Source of the DNA: Desulfovibrio sp.
Lineage (GTDB): Bacteria; Desulfobacterota; Desulfovibrionia; Desulfovibrionales; Desulfovibrionaceae
Direction of reading: 5' to 3'
Assembly (NCBI RefSeq): GCF_034006445.1
Contig: NZ_JAVESS010000001.1
Span: 310,001 to 374,000, forward strand
DNA: 64,000 nt
Below the pieces are notes generated by a model that saw only the letters and a program-made list of their open reading frames with translations, was not told the origin of the DNA and did not search any database. Numbering within the stretch: the stretch's first letter is position 1; every line of letters starts with the position of its first letter. This document shows positions 27,612 through 37,503 of this stretch, piece by piece. Both the position numbers and the translations under genes were made by a program.

Positions 27612-28421
27612 ATGGGCATGGTCAATACACTGGTCATCACCGGCTACGGAACAAATTCTCATCTTGAAACGGCCCATGCAGCCCGCCTGGCCGGTGCAGA
27701 CAGAGCCGATGTTGTTCACTTTTCAGACATTGTGGCAGCCAAGGTTCGTCTGGCTGATTATCACTTGCTGGTTTTTCCTGGTGGATTCCTTGATGGCGAT
27801 GATCTGGGCGCAGCCCAGGCCGCTGTAATGCGCTGGCGTTACCTCAAGGACGCGCAAGGCGTTCCACTGCTGCAAAGCTTGCGCGACTTTCTGGAGCAGG
27901 GCAAGCTCATTTTGGGCATTTGCAACGGTTTTCAGTTGCTGGTCAAGCTTGGCGTGCTGCCGGCCCTTGGGGGCATGCGCTTTGAACGCCAGGTTACACT
28001 TGGACACAATGATTCGGCCCGCTATGAAGACCGCTGGGTGCACCTCTTGCCCAATGCAAAAAGTCCCTGTGTCTTCACCAAGGATATGCCCATGCTGTGC
28101 ATGCCTGTGCGTCACGGCGAAGGCAAACTTGTGCCACGTGATGAAGAGTGCCTGCGCCGCCTTGAATCGGAAAATCTTATTGCTCTGCAGTATGCCGATC
28201 CCGAAACAAAGCAGCCCACACAGGAATATCCTCTCAATCCCAACGGCGCGGCCCTGGCCATCGCCGGGCTTACCGACCCCACTGGCAGGGTGCTCGGGCT
28301 TATGCCGCACCCCGAAGCCTTCCATCATGTGACCAATCATCCCGCCTGGACGCGCGGCGAACTGGACCCCCCGGGAACGCTGCTCTTCGTCAATGCCGTG
28401 CGCTATCTGCGCGGCCAATAA
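27612..28421 (+). CDS. Phosphoribosylformylglycinamidine synthase glutaminase (PurQ-like)
   Basis: 269 aa; start ATG 27612 with AGGAGG 10 bases upstream (ATG 27618 also possible). Class I glutaminase fold: LLVFPGGFLDGDDLGAAQA (oxyanion strand), ILGICNGFQLLVKLG with the catalytic Cys, HGEGKL, and LMPHPEAFHH with the catalytic His/Glu. It supplies ammonia for FGAR amidation in purine synthesis. It is longer than classic 220-230-aa PurQ and resembles the C-terminal domain of large PurL. No purL or purS gene is next to it. Confidence 0.85.
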   Translation: MGMVNTLVITGYGTNSHLETAHAARLAGADRADVVHFSDIVAAKVRLADYHLLVFPGGFLDGDDLGAAQAAVMRWRYLKDAQGVPLLQSLRDFLEQGKLILGICNGFQLLVKLGVLPALGGMRFERQVTLGHNDSARYEDRWVHLLPNAKSPCVFTKDMPMLCMPVRHGEGKLVPRDEECLRRLESENLIALQYADPETKQPTQEYPLNPNGAALAIAGLTDPTGRVLGLMPHPEAFHHVTNHPAWTRGELDPPGTLLFVNAVRYLRGQ

Positions 28422-28423
28422 AT

Positions 28424-28530
28424 TTCGACAACTGAAAAATTCGACCACTGAAAATTTCATCGACGGAAGGTTTCGGTGACCGAAGATTTCGGCAATCAAA
28501 ATTGCAGCAACCGAAATTGCAGCAAAGGAT
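28424..28530. repeat. Degenerate 15-16-bp tandem repeat (about seven units)
   Basis: Successive units TTCGACAACTGAAAAA, TTCGACCACTGAAAAT, TTCATCGACGGAAGGT, TTCGGTGACCGAAGAT, TTCGGCAATCAAAAT, TGCAGCAACCGAAAT, TGCAGCAAAGGAT start right after the PurQ-like stop and run to the terminator. Not obviously coding. Confidence 0.6.
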
Positions 28531-28533
28531 AGC

Positions 28534-28563
28534 AAAAAAGCCGGGCATGTGCCCGGCTTTTTT
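28534..28563. terminator. Bidirectional rho-independent terminator
   Basis: AAAAAAGCCGGGC-ATGT-GCCCGGCTTTTTT, a perfect 13-bp stem between the PurQ-like gene (+) and the nitronate monooxygenase-like gene (-). Confidence 0.88.
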
Positions 28564-28585
28564 CGTATCACGCGTCCACGGCAAA

Positions 28586-29725
28586 TCAGTTTTTGCCGTT
28601 GAACATATTCTGTACGCTCTTGCTCAATGAGGCCATGGCGTCATCGAATTCGTGCTGCAGGCTGTCCATAAGTTCCCGGACAGAGATGATCTTGTTTACC
28701 CGCGACACGTTGGCGCCGCAGAAGGCGAAACCGCGTTCAAGGTTGCCCTTCATGGCATTGATGAGCGCCTGAGCGATGCAATACGGCGTCTTTTCTTGTT
28801 CGCAGGTGTGTACGCAGTGGAAGACGCATTTGAAAGGCTTTTTGTTGCCTTCACGCGAGGCCTGGATGAAGTTGTTGAACAGGGCGCGCCCGGGCATGCC
28901 CACGGGGCTTTTGATAATGGTGACGTCTTCATCCGTGGCGGCAAGATACGACAGCTTGAAGCGCTCATCGGCGTCGCACTCGTGGGTGGCCACAAAACGG
29001 GTGCCCATCTGCACACCGGAAGCGCCAAGATCGAGGAATTTTTTGATGTCTTCGCCAGAGTATACGCCACCGGCGGCAATGATGGGCACAGCCTTGCCGT
29101 ACTTGTCTTCCAGGGGCTTCACGGTTTCAACAACCTGAGGCACAAGCACTTCCAGCGCGTGCGCGGGATCCTGCAGTTCTTCGGGCTTGAAGCCGAGGTG
29201 CCCGCCAGCCTTGGGGCCTTCGACCACAAAGGCGTCAGGCACGTAGTTGAAGCGGGAAATCCATTTTTTGGCAATGACGGAAGCCGCACGTGCCGAAGAG
29301 ACTATGGGCACCAGCTTGGTTTTGAACTCTTCTTTTTTTTCTTCGCACGCCTGAAGGAGATGCTTGGGCATGTCCAGCGGCAGGCCTGCGCCGGAAAAAA
29401 TGATATCGGCCTTGCTTTCTATGGTGGTGCGTACCATCTGACTGAACGTGGTCAGCGCAACCATGAGGTTGACGCCCACAATGCCGTTGGTCATCTGGCG
29501 GGCTTTTTCAATTTCAGTGCGCAGGGCGCGCAGGTTGGCGGTAAGAGGATCCTTGGCTACATCAGGTTCCTTCATGCCGATCATGGCTCCGGCGATAACG
29601 CCGATGCCGCCCTGATTGGCCACAGCGGAAGCGAGGCCGGAAAGCGATATGCCAACACCCATGCCACCCTGTACCACAGGGATTTTGGCGGTGAGATGTC
29701 CTATTTTCAACGCGGGAAAAGACAT
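28586..29725 (-). CDS. Nitronate monooxygenase/FabK-family flavoprotein
   Basis: 379 aa from ATG 29725 (GGAGG upstream). TIM-barrel FMN enzyme of the 2-nitropropane dioxygenase superfamily: IPVVQGGMGVGISLSGLASAVANQGGIGVI at the N-terminus, GAGLPLDMP, VEGPKAGGHLGF, PIIAAGGVYSGEDIKKFLDLGASGVQMGTRF. The C-terminal third carries extra Cys residues (CVFHCVHTCEQ, FCGAN) as in anaerobe homologues. Substrate is not deducible; enoyl-ACP reductase (FabK), nitronate or related flavin chemistry are options. Confidence 0.82.
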   Translation of the reverse strand: MSFPALKIGHLTAKIPVVQGGMGVGISLSGLASAVANQGGIGVIAGAMIGMKEPDVAKDPLTANLRALRTEIEKARQMTNGIVGVNLMVALTTFSQMVRTTIESKADIIFSGAGLPLDMPKHLLQACEEKKEEFKTKLVPIVSSARAASVIAKKWISRFNYVPDAFVVEGPKAGGHLGFKPEELQDPAHALEVLVPQVVETVKPLEDKYGKAVPIIAAGGVYSGEDIKKFLDLGASGVQMGTRFVATHECDADERFKLSYLAATDEDVTIIKSPVGMPGRALFNNFIQASREGNKKPFKCVFHCVHTCEQEKTPYCIAQALINAMKGNLERGFAFCGANVSRVNKIISVRELMDSLQHEFDDAMASLSKSVQNMFNGKN

Positions 29726-29886
29726 TGCAAGACCTCCGTCCTGACTTGTATGGAACATGTCCAACACCTTTTCAGGCGCTGGTCAAGATATCCCCCATAT
29801 ATAAATTAAGGAAACAATAGCTGCAATTTTCACAAGATGCAATAACTCTGTGAACACTTTTGTACGTAGCGCCAACATCCCGGCAT

Positions 29887-32856
29887 TTATATGGAACAAA
29901 GGCCGGAATACGGGCACCACTGGCAATGTTTGTCGGGCCGGGCCGAGAAACTGGGGGCGTATTCCATATGCATCAGGGTCAGGGTCAGGGCGGAACGGCA
30001 GAATCCCAGGGCCGCATTCAGGTCATCGTCCACAAGACCGCCGAACAGGGGATGCTCCTTGCCCGAGTCACGCAGTTCAACCAGGGCCGCGTCGCCCAGT
30101 TGGGCCATACCGCAGGCTCCCGCCATGGACAGATAGCACGGTAGCTGCAGGCTGGGCAGACGGGTGCGCAGTTCGTCAAAAAGGTCTTCAAGCTGTTCCA
30201 GCCGGGCCGGGTCCCCCGTGGCGTCAGCCATCAGCGAATCGCAAAGGCTTTCGGCACGGGCAAAATAGGAAAGGTCAGTCCACAGGCTGCCGTCATGCTT
30301 TTTGATGGTGCCGGTTTTGTAATCAAGGATGTACAGCAGACCGTCCCGGCGGTCGACGCGGTCCACGGTGCCGACAAAATCATAATCGCGCCCGGCAAGG
30401 TGCAGGCTTGCTTTAAGCTCTTTTTCCAGAGCCATGATAAGCACGTTGTCCGGCTGGCCTGTCAGAAAACGCATGAGCCGCATGGGGGCCGCTTCTTCAA
30501 GCATCAGGCAACTGTCGGCTGGCAGCAGACGGCGTAAATCCGCTGCTTCCAGCTGCTCGTAAAAACGGGCGCGCACTGTTTGCGCCGAGATGTCGCCAGA
30601 GCAGACAACCCTGTGAAGATAGGGTTCGTAAAGGGCCTTGAGCGTATTGTGAATGCAGGTGCCTACCGCTGCCGGGTCATCACCTTCATTGATTTCCTGC
30701 GGCGGGCGCAGGCCGCACAGATACTGCCAGGCAAAGCGCAGGGGGCACTGGAGGTAAACGTCCAGCCGGGTGGCGGAGAGCGGCGTGCGGAGCAGACGCT
30801 CCAGAGCGGCGTTGAGTTCAGCCCCGCGTGTGAGAATTTTTGTTGCAGTGGCCGCGGCCATTACCGCGCAGCTTGCAGTTTCGAGCGGCGCTTCGCCGGG
30901 GGCGAGCAATGCGCCGCGTCTTTGCTCTTCCTGCCAGAGCAGTTGCTCCACAAAACGGCTGCGATTTTTTTTACCGTCAAAAAGCGCTGAACGGCTGATG
31001 CCTTCCTGCCAGAAAAAGGCCACTTCATGCGCTCCGGCGCAAAGTCGGTACAAGGTGTGCGCTGCGGCCCTTTCACGACGGCGTGAGTCCGGCAGCCCCA
31101 AGGTTTGCCGCAAAGAGTCCGGCAAGAGCGGATCCTGGGCGGGATTGCCAGGCAGTTTGTCGTCGGTGGCGTCCATAATGAACACCCGGTCGAAATGCAG
31201 CAGGCGTGTTTCAAGCATGCCAAGCACCTGCAAGCCCGTGAGGGGCTCTGCCTCAAAGGGAATACGCTCCTGCCCGAGAACTTCCCGCACCATGCCCTGA
31301 AGCGTGATGAGCGGAAAGTCTGTTTGCGACAGAAGGTTTTCACGCAGAACGGGCACGGCCTGCCGCGTGAGGCGGTACATGGCTTCTGCATCCAGGGGAA
31401 AGTGTTTCCACATCTCGCCGCCGCGATTGCGTAAAAAGGTGCACAGGTTCTGAAGAACGTCGGCCATGTGTTTTGTGGTGCTGGCGGCGGACGGCGCATG
31501 CAGCAGAACGTCCAGCGCTTCTTGCAGCAGCAGGGCCAGGGCATCCGAAAGCTCACCCCGGCAGGTACGCACGGCTTCGTCCATATCCACGAACCGCGCG
31601 CCCTCGCGAATGTGCTTTTCAAGCGAACGCAGCGCGTCGCGCAGGAGCAGGGGATTGCCGTCCCTGTCCTGGGTGCGCAGCATGTTCACATACGGATGCC
31701 GCAGGCATTGCAGCACTTGCCGCCAATAGTAGCGTCCGTCGTCGCTTCTGGTCGCCTGAAGCCGCAAGATGCCGTCCAGCAGGCGGTTCAAGGGCGAACG
31801 ATCCAGGGGATAGCCCATGGAGATGTTGACGTCCTTGTCCGGCAAATGGTGCAGTACCGGCATGAGCAAGGAACTGTCCGTGAGCACCACTGCTGTGGAG
31901 GCGGCCTCTGCGAGGTCAACGCCGGGCTGGCGGGTGCTGGCCACGGATTCCAGGTCGCGGCGCAAGGCGGCAAGCTGGGAATGGCAGTCATACCCGGCAA
32001 AAAAGCGGTAGCGGGGTTGGTGGGCTTTTTCCTGCTCGGTAAGGGGCATGGCCGCAATTGCCCGCGCATTCCAGCGGCGCAGCCATGTCGCCTGCTCTTC
32101 GCAGGCCCAATGGACGCTCCCCGTATTTGCAGCAAGGGCCGGATCGCTGTGCAGGCAGATTTCGGCCCCATCCTGCCAAAGCCGCTTCAAAAGTTGGTCT
32201 TCTCCGCCTGTGAGCAGCGAAAAGCCCGCTATGACCACGGGACGATCCGGGCGTGGGACGAACAGGGGCGGAACCGGCGGATTACCCCGGGCCAGGGTGA
32301 AAATGTCCAGCCCCGGCGTTGTCCAGCCGTTTTTGAGCAGCGCGGCCTCATAGGCCTTGCTGATGCGGCCCAGCGCGCTCAGCAGGGCCGCTGCCGGAGC
32401 GGCCACTTCATTTTCCAGATGTCTGATGTCCGTTATTTCCACCAGTTGCCCGTACATTTCTTCCAGCAGGGCCGCGAGGCGCAAGCCCCAGGGCAGAAAA
32501 AGGGCCATGTCCATGCGGGCAAAGCGGGCCGCAAGGCTGCTGTCTTCACGGGCAAGGGCGTTGATGCATTGGTGCAGCAATGCCACACGATCCAGCGTGT
32601 TGGCCGTATGCAGGGGGGCGGAACTGTCAAAGGCGCGCCACGAGGCCACGGCATCGGACAAGGTCATGACCTTGGGCAAAAGCCCGGTGTACCCGTCGGC
32701 CGCATAGAGTTGCACAAGATAGCGCCAGGGGCGGTTGTGCGGAACCAGCAGCAGGGCCGATCCGGGGCGGCCCTGGGTGATCTCGTTCAAGTGATCCTTG
32801 AGGGCAGGCAAGAAGGGCCGCTGCCAGGGAAAAATCAAAAAAGGAGAGGCGCTCAT
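29887..32856 (-). CDS. addB: AddB-like helicase/nuclease subunit with Fe-S PD-(D/E)XK domain
   Basis: 989 aa. The N-terminus (ALLLVPHNRPWRYLVQLY) and middle form the inactive helicase-like region. The C-terminal nuclease has GTVDRVDRRDGLLYILDYKTG (Asp and DYK of PD-(D/E)XK) and a four-Cys iron-sulfur clasp, one Cys at YLQCPLRFAWQYL near residue 705 and a C-terminal CQWCPYSGLC. With AddA it resects double-strand breaks for RecA-dependent repair. Its start overlaps the addA stop (ATGA). Confidence 0.9.
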   Translation of the reverse strand: MSASPFLIFPWQRPFLPALKDHLNEITQGRPGSALLLVPHNRPWRYLVQLYAADGYTGLLPKVMTLSDAVASWRAFDSSAPLHTANTLDRVALLHQCINALAREDSSLAARFARMDMALFLPWGLRLAALLEEMYGQLVEITDIRHLENEVAAPAAALLSALGRISKAYEAALLKNGWTTPGLDIFTLARGNPPVPPLFVPRPDRPVVIAGFSLLTGGEDQLLKRLWQDGAEICLHSDPALAANTGSVHWACEEQATWLRRWNARAIAAMPLTEQEKAHQPRYRFFAGYDCHSQLAALRRDLESVASTRQPGVDLAEAASTAVVLTDSSLLMPVLHHLPDKDVNISMGYPLDRSPLNRLLDGILRLQATRSDDGRYYWRQVLQCLRHPYVNMLRTQDRDGNPLLLRDALRSLEKHIREGARFVDMDEAVRTCRGELSDALALLLQEALDVLLHAPSAASTTKHMADVLQNLCTFLRNRGGEMWKHFPLDAEAMYRLTRQAVPVLRENLLSQTDFPLITLQGMVREVLGQERIPFEAEPLTGLQVLGMLETRLLHFDRVFIMDATDDKLPGNPAQDPLLPDSLRQTLGLPDSRRRERAAAHTLYRLCAGAHEVAFFWQEGISRSALFDGKKNRSRFVEQLLWQEEQRRGALLAPGEAPLETASCAVMAAATATKILTRGAELNAALERLLRTPLSATRLDVYLQCPLRFAWQYLCGLRPPQEINEGDDPAAVGTCIHNTLKALYEPYLHRVVCSGDISAQTVRARFYEQLEAADLRRLLPADSCLMLEEAAPMRLMRFLTGQPDNVLIMALEKELKASLHLAGRDYDFVGTVDRVDRRDGLLYILDYKTGTIKKHDGSLWTDLSYFARAESLCDSLMADATGDPARLEQLEDLFDELRTRLPSLQLPCYLSMAGACGMAQLGDAALVELRDSGKEHPLFGGLVDDDLNAALGFCRSALTLTLMHMEYAPSFSARPDKHCQWCPYSGLCSI

Positions 32857-35800
32857 GACTGACCTTCTTCAGTGGGCAATACTTCCTGGCAGTCTGAAAC
32901 CAGTTCCGAAGCGCCGTCCAGCGTCACAAGGCGAAAACGCTGCTGGTCAAGGTACACAAGAAGCCCCCTGGCAGACGTTTGCTCCTTATCTTCATCCCGG
33001 TTCAGGCAGGCGAGATATTTGCGCACCTGCTCCACATGTTCGGCATCGGGCTGCCCGCTTTTGTAGTCCAGAACGAGTGTTCCCCAGCGCTCACGCACCA
33101 GCAAATCCATGCGCAAAAGGTGTCCGTCGTCGGTCATGATGGAGTGCTCAGGCCAACCGTTTGCCAGCCAGCGGGCTGACTGCGGCTGGCTGGCAAACCA
33201 GCGCAGCGCTTCTGTCACGCCCTGATGGATGTCCGCCTCATCCGGCACGGTCAGGGGATAGTGACGCAGGCCGAAGTGCAGGGCGGCCTGCGCGTCCTTT
33301 TGCGGGTTGCCGGTGATGCGCAAATGTTCCAGGCAAAAATGCAACAAATTGCCCCTGTCTTTGGGCCTGAAGGCAAAGGCCTCCAGTGGATTGCGGAAAA
33401 TTTTCAGACGCGGCAGCCATTGCATGGGCCGCCAGTCTTCAGGAGCGGACGGGGCCGCAGCGGGGGCAGGCGCAGCGGCGGCCTGCCCGATGGGCTCTGC
33501 CTGCACGGCACATGCGCCTTCTTTGGAGTGCGCGCAAAGGGTGTCTTCAATTACTGGAGCGCCGGACGGCTGTTCCGCGTTGCCGACCACGTCAGCTTCC
33601 GGGGCAGGGGGCAGGCTGCCCAGCGTATAGGGTGGCTGCAAGCCCGTGCGTTCCCACAGTATATCCAGCCCCGCCAGAACAGGCGATTGCTGTTTTGCCG
33701 TTGTGCGAAAGACATACAGGGCGTCTCTGGCCCTGGTAAAGGCCACGTAGAGCAGATTGATGCTTTCCCGCGCCTGGCGGGCCAGTTCTTCGTAATACGG
33801 GCGGCCAAGGGCTTTCTGATTACGCACCATCATGCTCAGGCCCTGGCGCTCTTCGCGCATGGGCTTGTCCGAAACCGAGATATTCAGGCCGGTAAAGGGG
33901 ACGAAAACCACCGGAGCTTCCAGTCCCTTGGATTTATGCACCGTCATGATGCGCACGGCGTCCATATTTTCCGGCATGGGAACTTTTTCTTCGTGATTTT
34001 TGGCGTTCCAGTGCTCAAGAAAGGTGGACAATGTGGCAAGCCCTTTTTCTTCGGCGCTGTGCAATACTTCCATAAAGCGGCGCAAAAATGTGGCGGATTC
34101 GGGAAAACGCTGCTCCACCTGAAGGCGCGCATACCACTCAAGTACCGTGTCATAGGGCGTCATCAGGCCAGACTGGCTGAAAAACGGCGCCAGCAGGGCC
34201 TGCCAGATACGTGGCCAGCGCTGACGAAAGTTCTGGTACAGAAGGCCCTTTTTCTGTTGGGCGCACCAGCCGTCCACGTCGGCGCTGGCAAGCTCGGCGG
34301 CTTCCGCATGGCCTCGAAACATATTGCCCGACAGCAGCGTCATGAACGCGATATTGTCGTCAGGGCTGTCAAGAAAGGCAAGCAGGGCCACAGTCTGGAT
34401 GATCAGGGGGTGGGCGGCAAGGAGGAGGCTGTTTTCAGTAATGACGGGAATGCCCTGCCGCACCAGATGGTCGGCCAGGCGTGCGGCCCCATCATTGCTG
34501 CGCACCAGAACCAGCACGTCAGACCAGGGGCGCTGCGGGGCTATGTCTTCATGCAGTATCTCGCTCAGCCGTGCGAAGACTGCTTCGCGCAGAAGTTCGG
34601 AGGAGTCGGCCGCCACATCCTCCACCTGCACAAGTCCGCCCTGAGGCGCGTGTTCCGGGCATTGCTGGGTGGTGCCCTCAAAGGCGCTGACCAGCGCTGC
34701 CACAGAAGAATTCATGATCTCTTCGCGCAGCTCTGGCTGCATGTCGCCCGGCAAAAGAGCGCTCATGACCGCCCGTGCCGTTTCCGGCTGTTCCAGCGGA
34801 GAGAAGAGGGCGTTGTTGTGTTCCACCACCTGTCGGCTGCTGCGCCAGTTGAAGGGCAGACTGTCGCGGCAGGTGGTCGCGGCAATGGCGGTGAGGCCCC
34901 TGTCGGCAAGGATTCCGTCAAAAAGCTCCGGGTCGCCATCACGCCAGCCATAGATGGATTGCTTCACATCGCCCACCCAGGTCAGCGATCCGCCGTGGGC
35001 CAGGGCTTCTTCCACCAAGGGGCGAAGGGCGCGCCATTGCTCCTGACTGGTGTCCTGAAATTCATCCACAAGAAAATGACTGAGGCGGGTGCCCAGGCGG
35101 CAGAGCGTGTCCGGCACGCCGTAATCGCTTTCAAGCACTTGCTGCGCCAGATGGGGAATAAGCAGGCCGGGGAGCGCGCCTTCCTGCTCCTGATTGTGCG
35201 CAAAGGCCGAGGTCAGGATGCGGGCCATGCGGATGGAAGGCTCAAGGCGCAGGGCCTGACGCAGGATCTGCCCGTCCGCGAGGCATGCCCCGGCTGCTCT
35301 GGAAAAGACCACATAGGCCCTCTCCACCTCGGCATCGATGTTCGCGCCCTTTTTAAAAACCTGGGCGGCTTCGTCCTTGGTCAGATAGGTGGAAATTTTA
35401 TAATCGCCATTGGCCCAAGCTTGAATGGCCTTGAGCGCGTTTGCCAGCCAGGGCAGGTTCTGCCGCGCGGCCTGTTCCAGCAGGCGTGCGGCGGCCATTT
35501 TTGCGGTCTCGTTGAGAAAGGCAAGCCGTGCATCAAGTTCGTCATAGGATGAAAGCTCGCCAAAATCGCCCAAAAGGGCGCTGTCCAGCAGGGGGCGCAA
35601 CTGGTGCAACAGCTTTTCGCCAGCAAGAAAGCCCTTGCTCTGCCCATGCCAGACCATGGCCCGGCAGACCTGCCGCAAGAGGTCGCGCATGCCTTCGTCA
35701 CCCTGCCAGGCTTTTTCCAGCAAAAGGTCGAGGTAGGGCGTCAGCGCCTCTTCAGTGGCAAAAACCGGCTGAAAGTCCGGGTGCAGCTTGAGTTCAAGAG

Positions 35801-36173
35801 CGGCGGCGCGCACGATGAGGTGCAGCAGACTGTCAATGGTGCGGATGTTCAGCGCGCTCATGTCGCGCATGATGGCGTCAACCCAGCGTCTGGCCGTGGC
35901 CGGGTCAAGGTCGAGCCCCTGCATGGGGCTGCCCAGCGCTGCGCTTTTCAACTGCCTGATCACGCGCTCGCGCATCTCGGTGGCAGCGGCATTGGTAAAG
36001 GTGACAGCCAGAATGTCGCCCCAGCCGCAGGGGCCGCCATACACAAGGGCGCAGGCGGGGGAGGCCGCTCTGCCCGGAGCGCCGCTGCTGATGAGGCGTT
36101 GCAGAAAGCAGCGCGTCAGTTCATAGGTTTTTCCCGATCCGGCGGACGCTTTGACTTGTCGTAAATGCTGCAT
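32853..36173 (-). CDS. addA: AddA-like UvrD-family helicase/nuclease
   Basis: 1106 aa. Superfamily 1 motifs in order: VKASAGSGKTYELTR (I), FLVDEFQDTSQEQW (II), VGDVKQSIYGWRDGDPELF (III), IMTVHKSKGLEAPVVFVPF (V), LLYVAFTRARDALYVF (VI). The C-terminal ~130 residues form a RecB-type nuclease with MDLLVRERWGTLVLDYKSGQ. Starts 5 bases after pfk and is coupled to addB; a two-nuclease AddAB enzyme is predicted. Confidence 0.92.
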   Translation of the reverse strand: MQHLRQVKASAGSGKTYELTRCFLQRLISSGAPGRAASPACALVYGGPCGWGDILAVTFTNAAATEMRERVIRQLKSAALGSPMQGLDLDPATARRWVDAIMRDMSALNIRTIDSLLHLIVRAAALELKLHPDFQPVFATEEALTPYLDLLLEKAWQGDEGMRDLLRQVCRAMVWHGQSKGFLAGEKLLHQLRPLLDSALLGDFGELSSYDELDARLAFLNETAKMAAARLLEQAARQNLPWLANALKAIQAWANGDYKISTYLTKDEAAQVFKKGANIDAEVERAYVVFSRAAGACLADGQILRQALRLEPSIRMARILTSAFAHNQEQEGALPGLLIPHLAQQVLESDYGVPDTLCRLGTRLSHFLVDEFQDTSQEQWRALRPLVEEALAHGGSLTWVGDVKQSIYGWRDGDPELFDGILADRGLTAIAATTCRDSLPFNWRSSRQVVEHNNALFSPLEQPETARAVMSALLPGDMQPELREEIMNSSVAALVSAFEGTTQQCPEHAPQGGLVQVEDVAADSSELLREAVFARLSEILHEDIAPQRPWSDVLVLVRSNDGAARLADHLVRQGIPVITENSLLLAAHPLIIQTVALLAFLDSPDDNIAFMTLLSGNMFRGHAEAAELASADVDGWCAQQKKGLLYQNFRQRWPRIWQALLAPFFSQSGLMTPYDTVLEWYARLQVEQRFPESATFLRRFMEVLHSAEEKGLATLSTFLEHWNAKNHEEKVPMPENMDAVRIMTVHKSKGLEAPVVFVPFTGLNISVSDKPMREERQGLSMMVRNQKALGRPYYEELARQARESINLLYVAFTRARDALYVFRTTAKQQSPVLAGLDILWERTGLQPPYTLGSLPPAPEADVVGNAEQPSGAPVIEDTLCAHSKEGACAVQAEPIGQAAAAPAPAAAPSAPEDWRPMQWLPRLKIFRNPLEAFAFRPKDRGNLLHFCLEHLRITGNPQKDAQAALHFGLRHYPLTVPDEADIHQGVTEALRWFASQPQSARWLANGWPEHSIMTDDGHLLRMDLLVRERWGTLVLDYKSGQPDAEHVEQVRKYLACLNRDEDKEQTSARGLLVYLDQQRFRLVTLDGASELVSDCQEVLPTEEGQS

Positions 36174-36178
36174 GGAAG

Positions 36179-37486
36179 CTATATGGGGGGCAGCATGCCC
36201 TTGAGCATGCCCTGACCCGTTGATTCAAGCACGGCCCGCCACAGATCAGAATAGATGTTCAGCTTGCGCCGCTTGCGCGTGACCAGTTCCAGAGGAAGAT
36301 GCACGTAGCGGTCCTGAATTTTTCCCACCACCATGTCCGTACGGCCAGCCATGGCGGCGTGCACGGCGTATTGGCCCAAAAAGCCACAATACACCTTGTC
36401 ATTGGCGTTGGCAGGAATGGAGCGGATGATATAGCTTGGGTCAATGTATTTTATGGAGTGGGCCATGCCGCGTGCATCAAGGTAGGTATTGATGAACGTG
36501 CGCAGCAGTTCGGAAATGTCGCCAAGCACGGGGTTGCCCGAAGCGTCCGTGCCGCTCTGTTCTGCCAGCAGGTGCTGGCCCGCGCCCTCTGCCGCGACAA
36601 TGACGGCATGGCCGCGCGATTTCAGGCGTTCTTCCAGCGCGGGCAGCAGGCCGCCCTCGCCCTCAAGGGAAAAAGGCGCTTCAGGGATGAGCACGAAGTT
36701 CACTTCTTTCAGGGCCAGCGCGGCCCTGGCGGCGATAAACCCCGATTCGCGGCCCATAAGTTTTACAAGGCCAATGCCGTTGGGCACGCCGCAGGCTTCG
36801 GTATGGGCGCACTCGATGGCTTCTGTGGCCTTGAAGACAGCGGTTTCAAATCCGAAGGACTGCGGAATGAAATTGATGTCATTATCAATGGTTTTGGGGA
36901 TGCCAATGACCGAAATCTTCAGTTTGCGGGCATGCACCTCGTTGCTGATGGCCCGCGCGGCCTTCATCGTGCCGTCGCCGCCAATGACAAAGAGGGCGTT
37001 GACGTTGCTGCGTTCCAGCGTGTCCACAACCTCTTCGGCGGACTGCGGCCCGCGCGAAGAACCGAGCATGGTGCCGCCGAAGCGGTGAATGTCGGCCACG
37101 CCCTTGGGCGTCAGTTCCTGGAGGGTATGCCCGTATTTGGGGATAAAGCCCTCCAGTCCGTAGGGAATGCCCAGAATTGAAGGCACGTTGTACGCATGAA
37201 ATGCCTCCATAACAATGGCGCGTATGACGTCATTGATACCTGGGCACAGCCCGCCGCAGGTGACTATGGCGCACTTGGCCCGCGTGGTGTCAAAATAGAG
37301 CTTGCGGCGCGGCCCGGCGGCCTCAAGGCAAACGCTGAAAGGCTCACCCGCATCTTCGGTCAGCTCTTCATCCACAAATATCTGTATGGATTTGTCATCG
37401 GCCCAGGTGCGGTAGGGCAGGTGAGAATCCAGCTTGCAGGGGCCGAGGGTGTGGATGCCCGTATGCAGGGTGCATTCTTTGTTCAT
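36179..37486 (-). CDS. 6-phosphofructokinase (PFK family, group with Lys in PKTIDND)
   Basis: 435 aa. Phosphorylates fructose-6-phosphate. CGGLCPGINDVIRAIV forms the nucleotide loop; FVIGGDGTMKAA has Gly where PPi-dependent enzymes have Asp, arguing for ATP, while IGIPKTIDNDI has the Lys usual in PPi-dependent and plant-type enzymes. GLVKLMGRESGFIA is the sugar-phosphate site. This mix is typical of the long ATP-PFK clade related to PPi-PFK. Donor specificity should be treated as open. Lies in an operon with the HD gene and addAB. Confidence 0.88.
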   Translation of the reverse strand: MNKECTLHTGIHTLGPCKLDSHLPYRTWADDKSIQIFVDEELTEDAGEPFSVCLEAAGPRRKLYFDTTRAKCAIVTCGGLCPGINDVIRAIVMEAFHAYNVPSILGIPYGLEGFIPKYGHTLQELTPKGVADIHRFGGTMLGSSRGPQSAEEVVDTLERSNVNALFVIGGDGTMKAARAISNEVHARKLKISVIGIPKTIDNDINFIPQSFGFETAVFKATEAIECAHTEACGVPNGIGLVKLMGRESGFIAARAALALKEVNFVLIPEAPFSLEGEGGLLPALEERLKSRGHAVIVAAEGAGQHLLAEQSGTDASGNPVLGDISELLRTFINTYLDARGMAHSIKYIDPSYIIRSIPANANDKVYCGFLGQYAVHAAMAGRTDMVVGKIQDRYVHLPLELVTRKRRKLNIYSDLWRAVLESTGQGMLKGMLPPI

Positions 37487-37503
37487 GTGGGCCTCGTGGT
37501 AAG

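Noticed and set aside
28652..29809. 385-codon plus frame over the nitronate monooxygenase-like gene
   Set aside because: Antisense of a gene with clear FMN-barrel motifs; no ribosome site.
31468..32862. 464-codon plus frame inside addB
   Set aside because: Shadow of addB, no domain signature.
33225..35552. 775-codon open frame on the plus strand inside addA
   Set aside because: Antisense shadow of a GC-rich gene: addA on the other strand carries all helicase motifs, while this frame has no recognisable domain.
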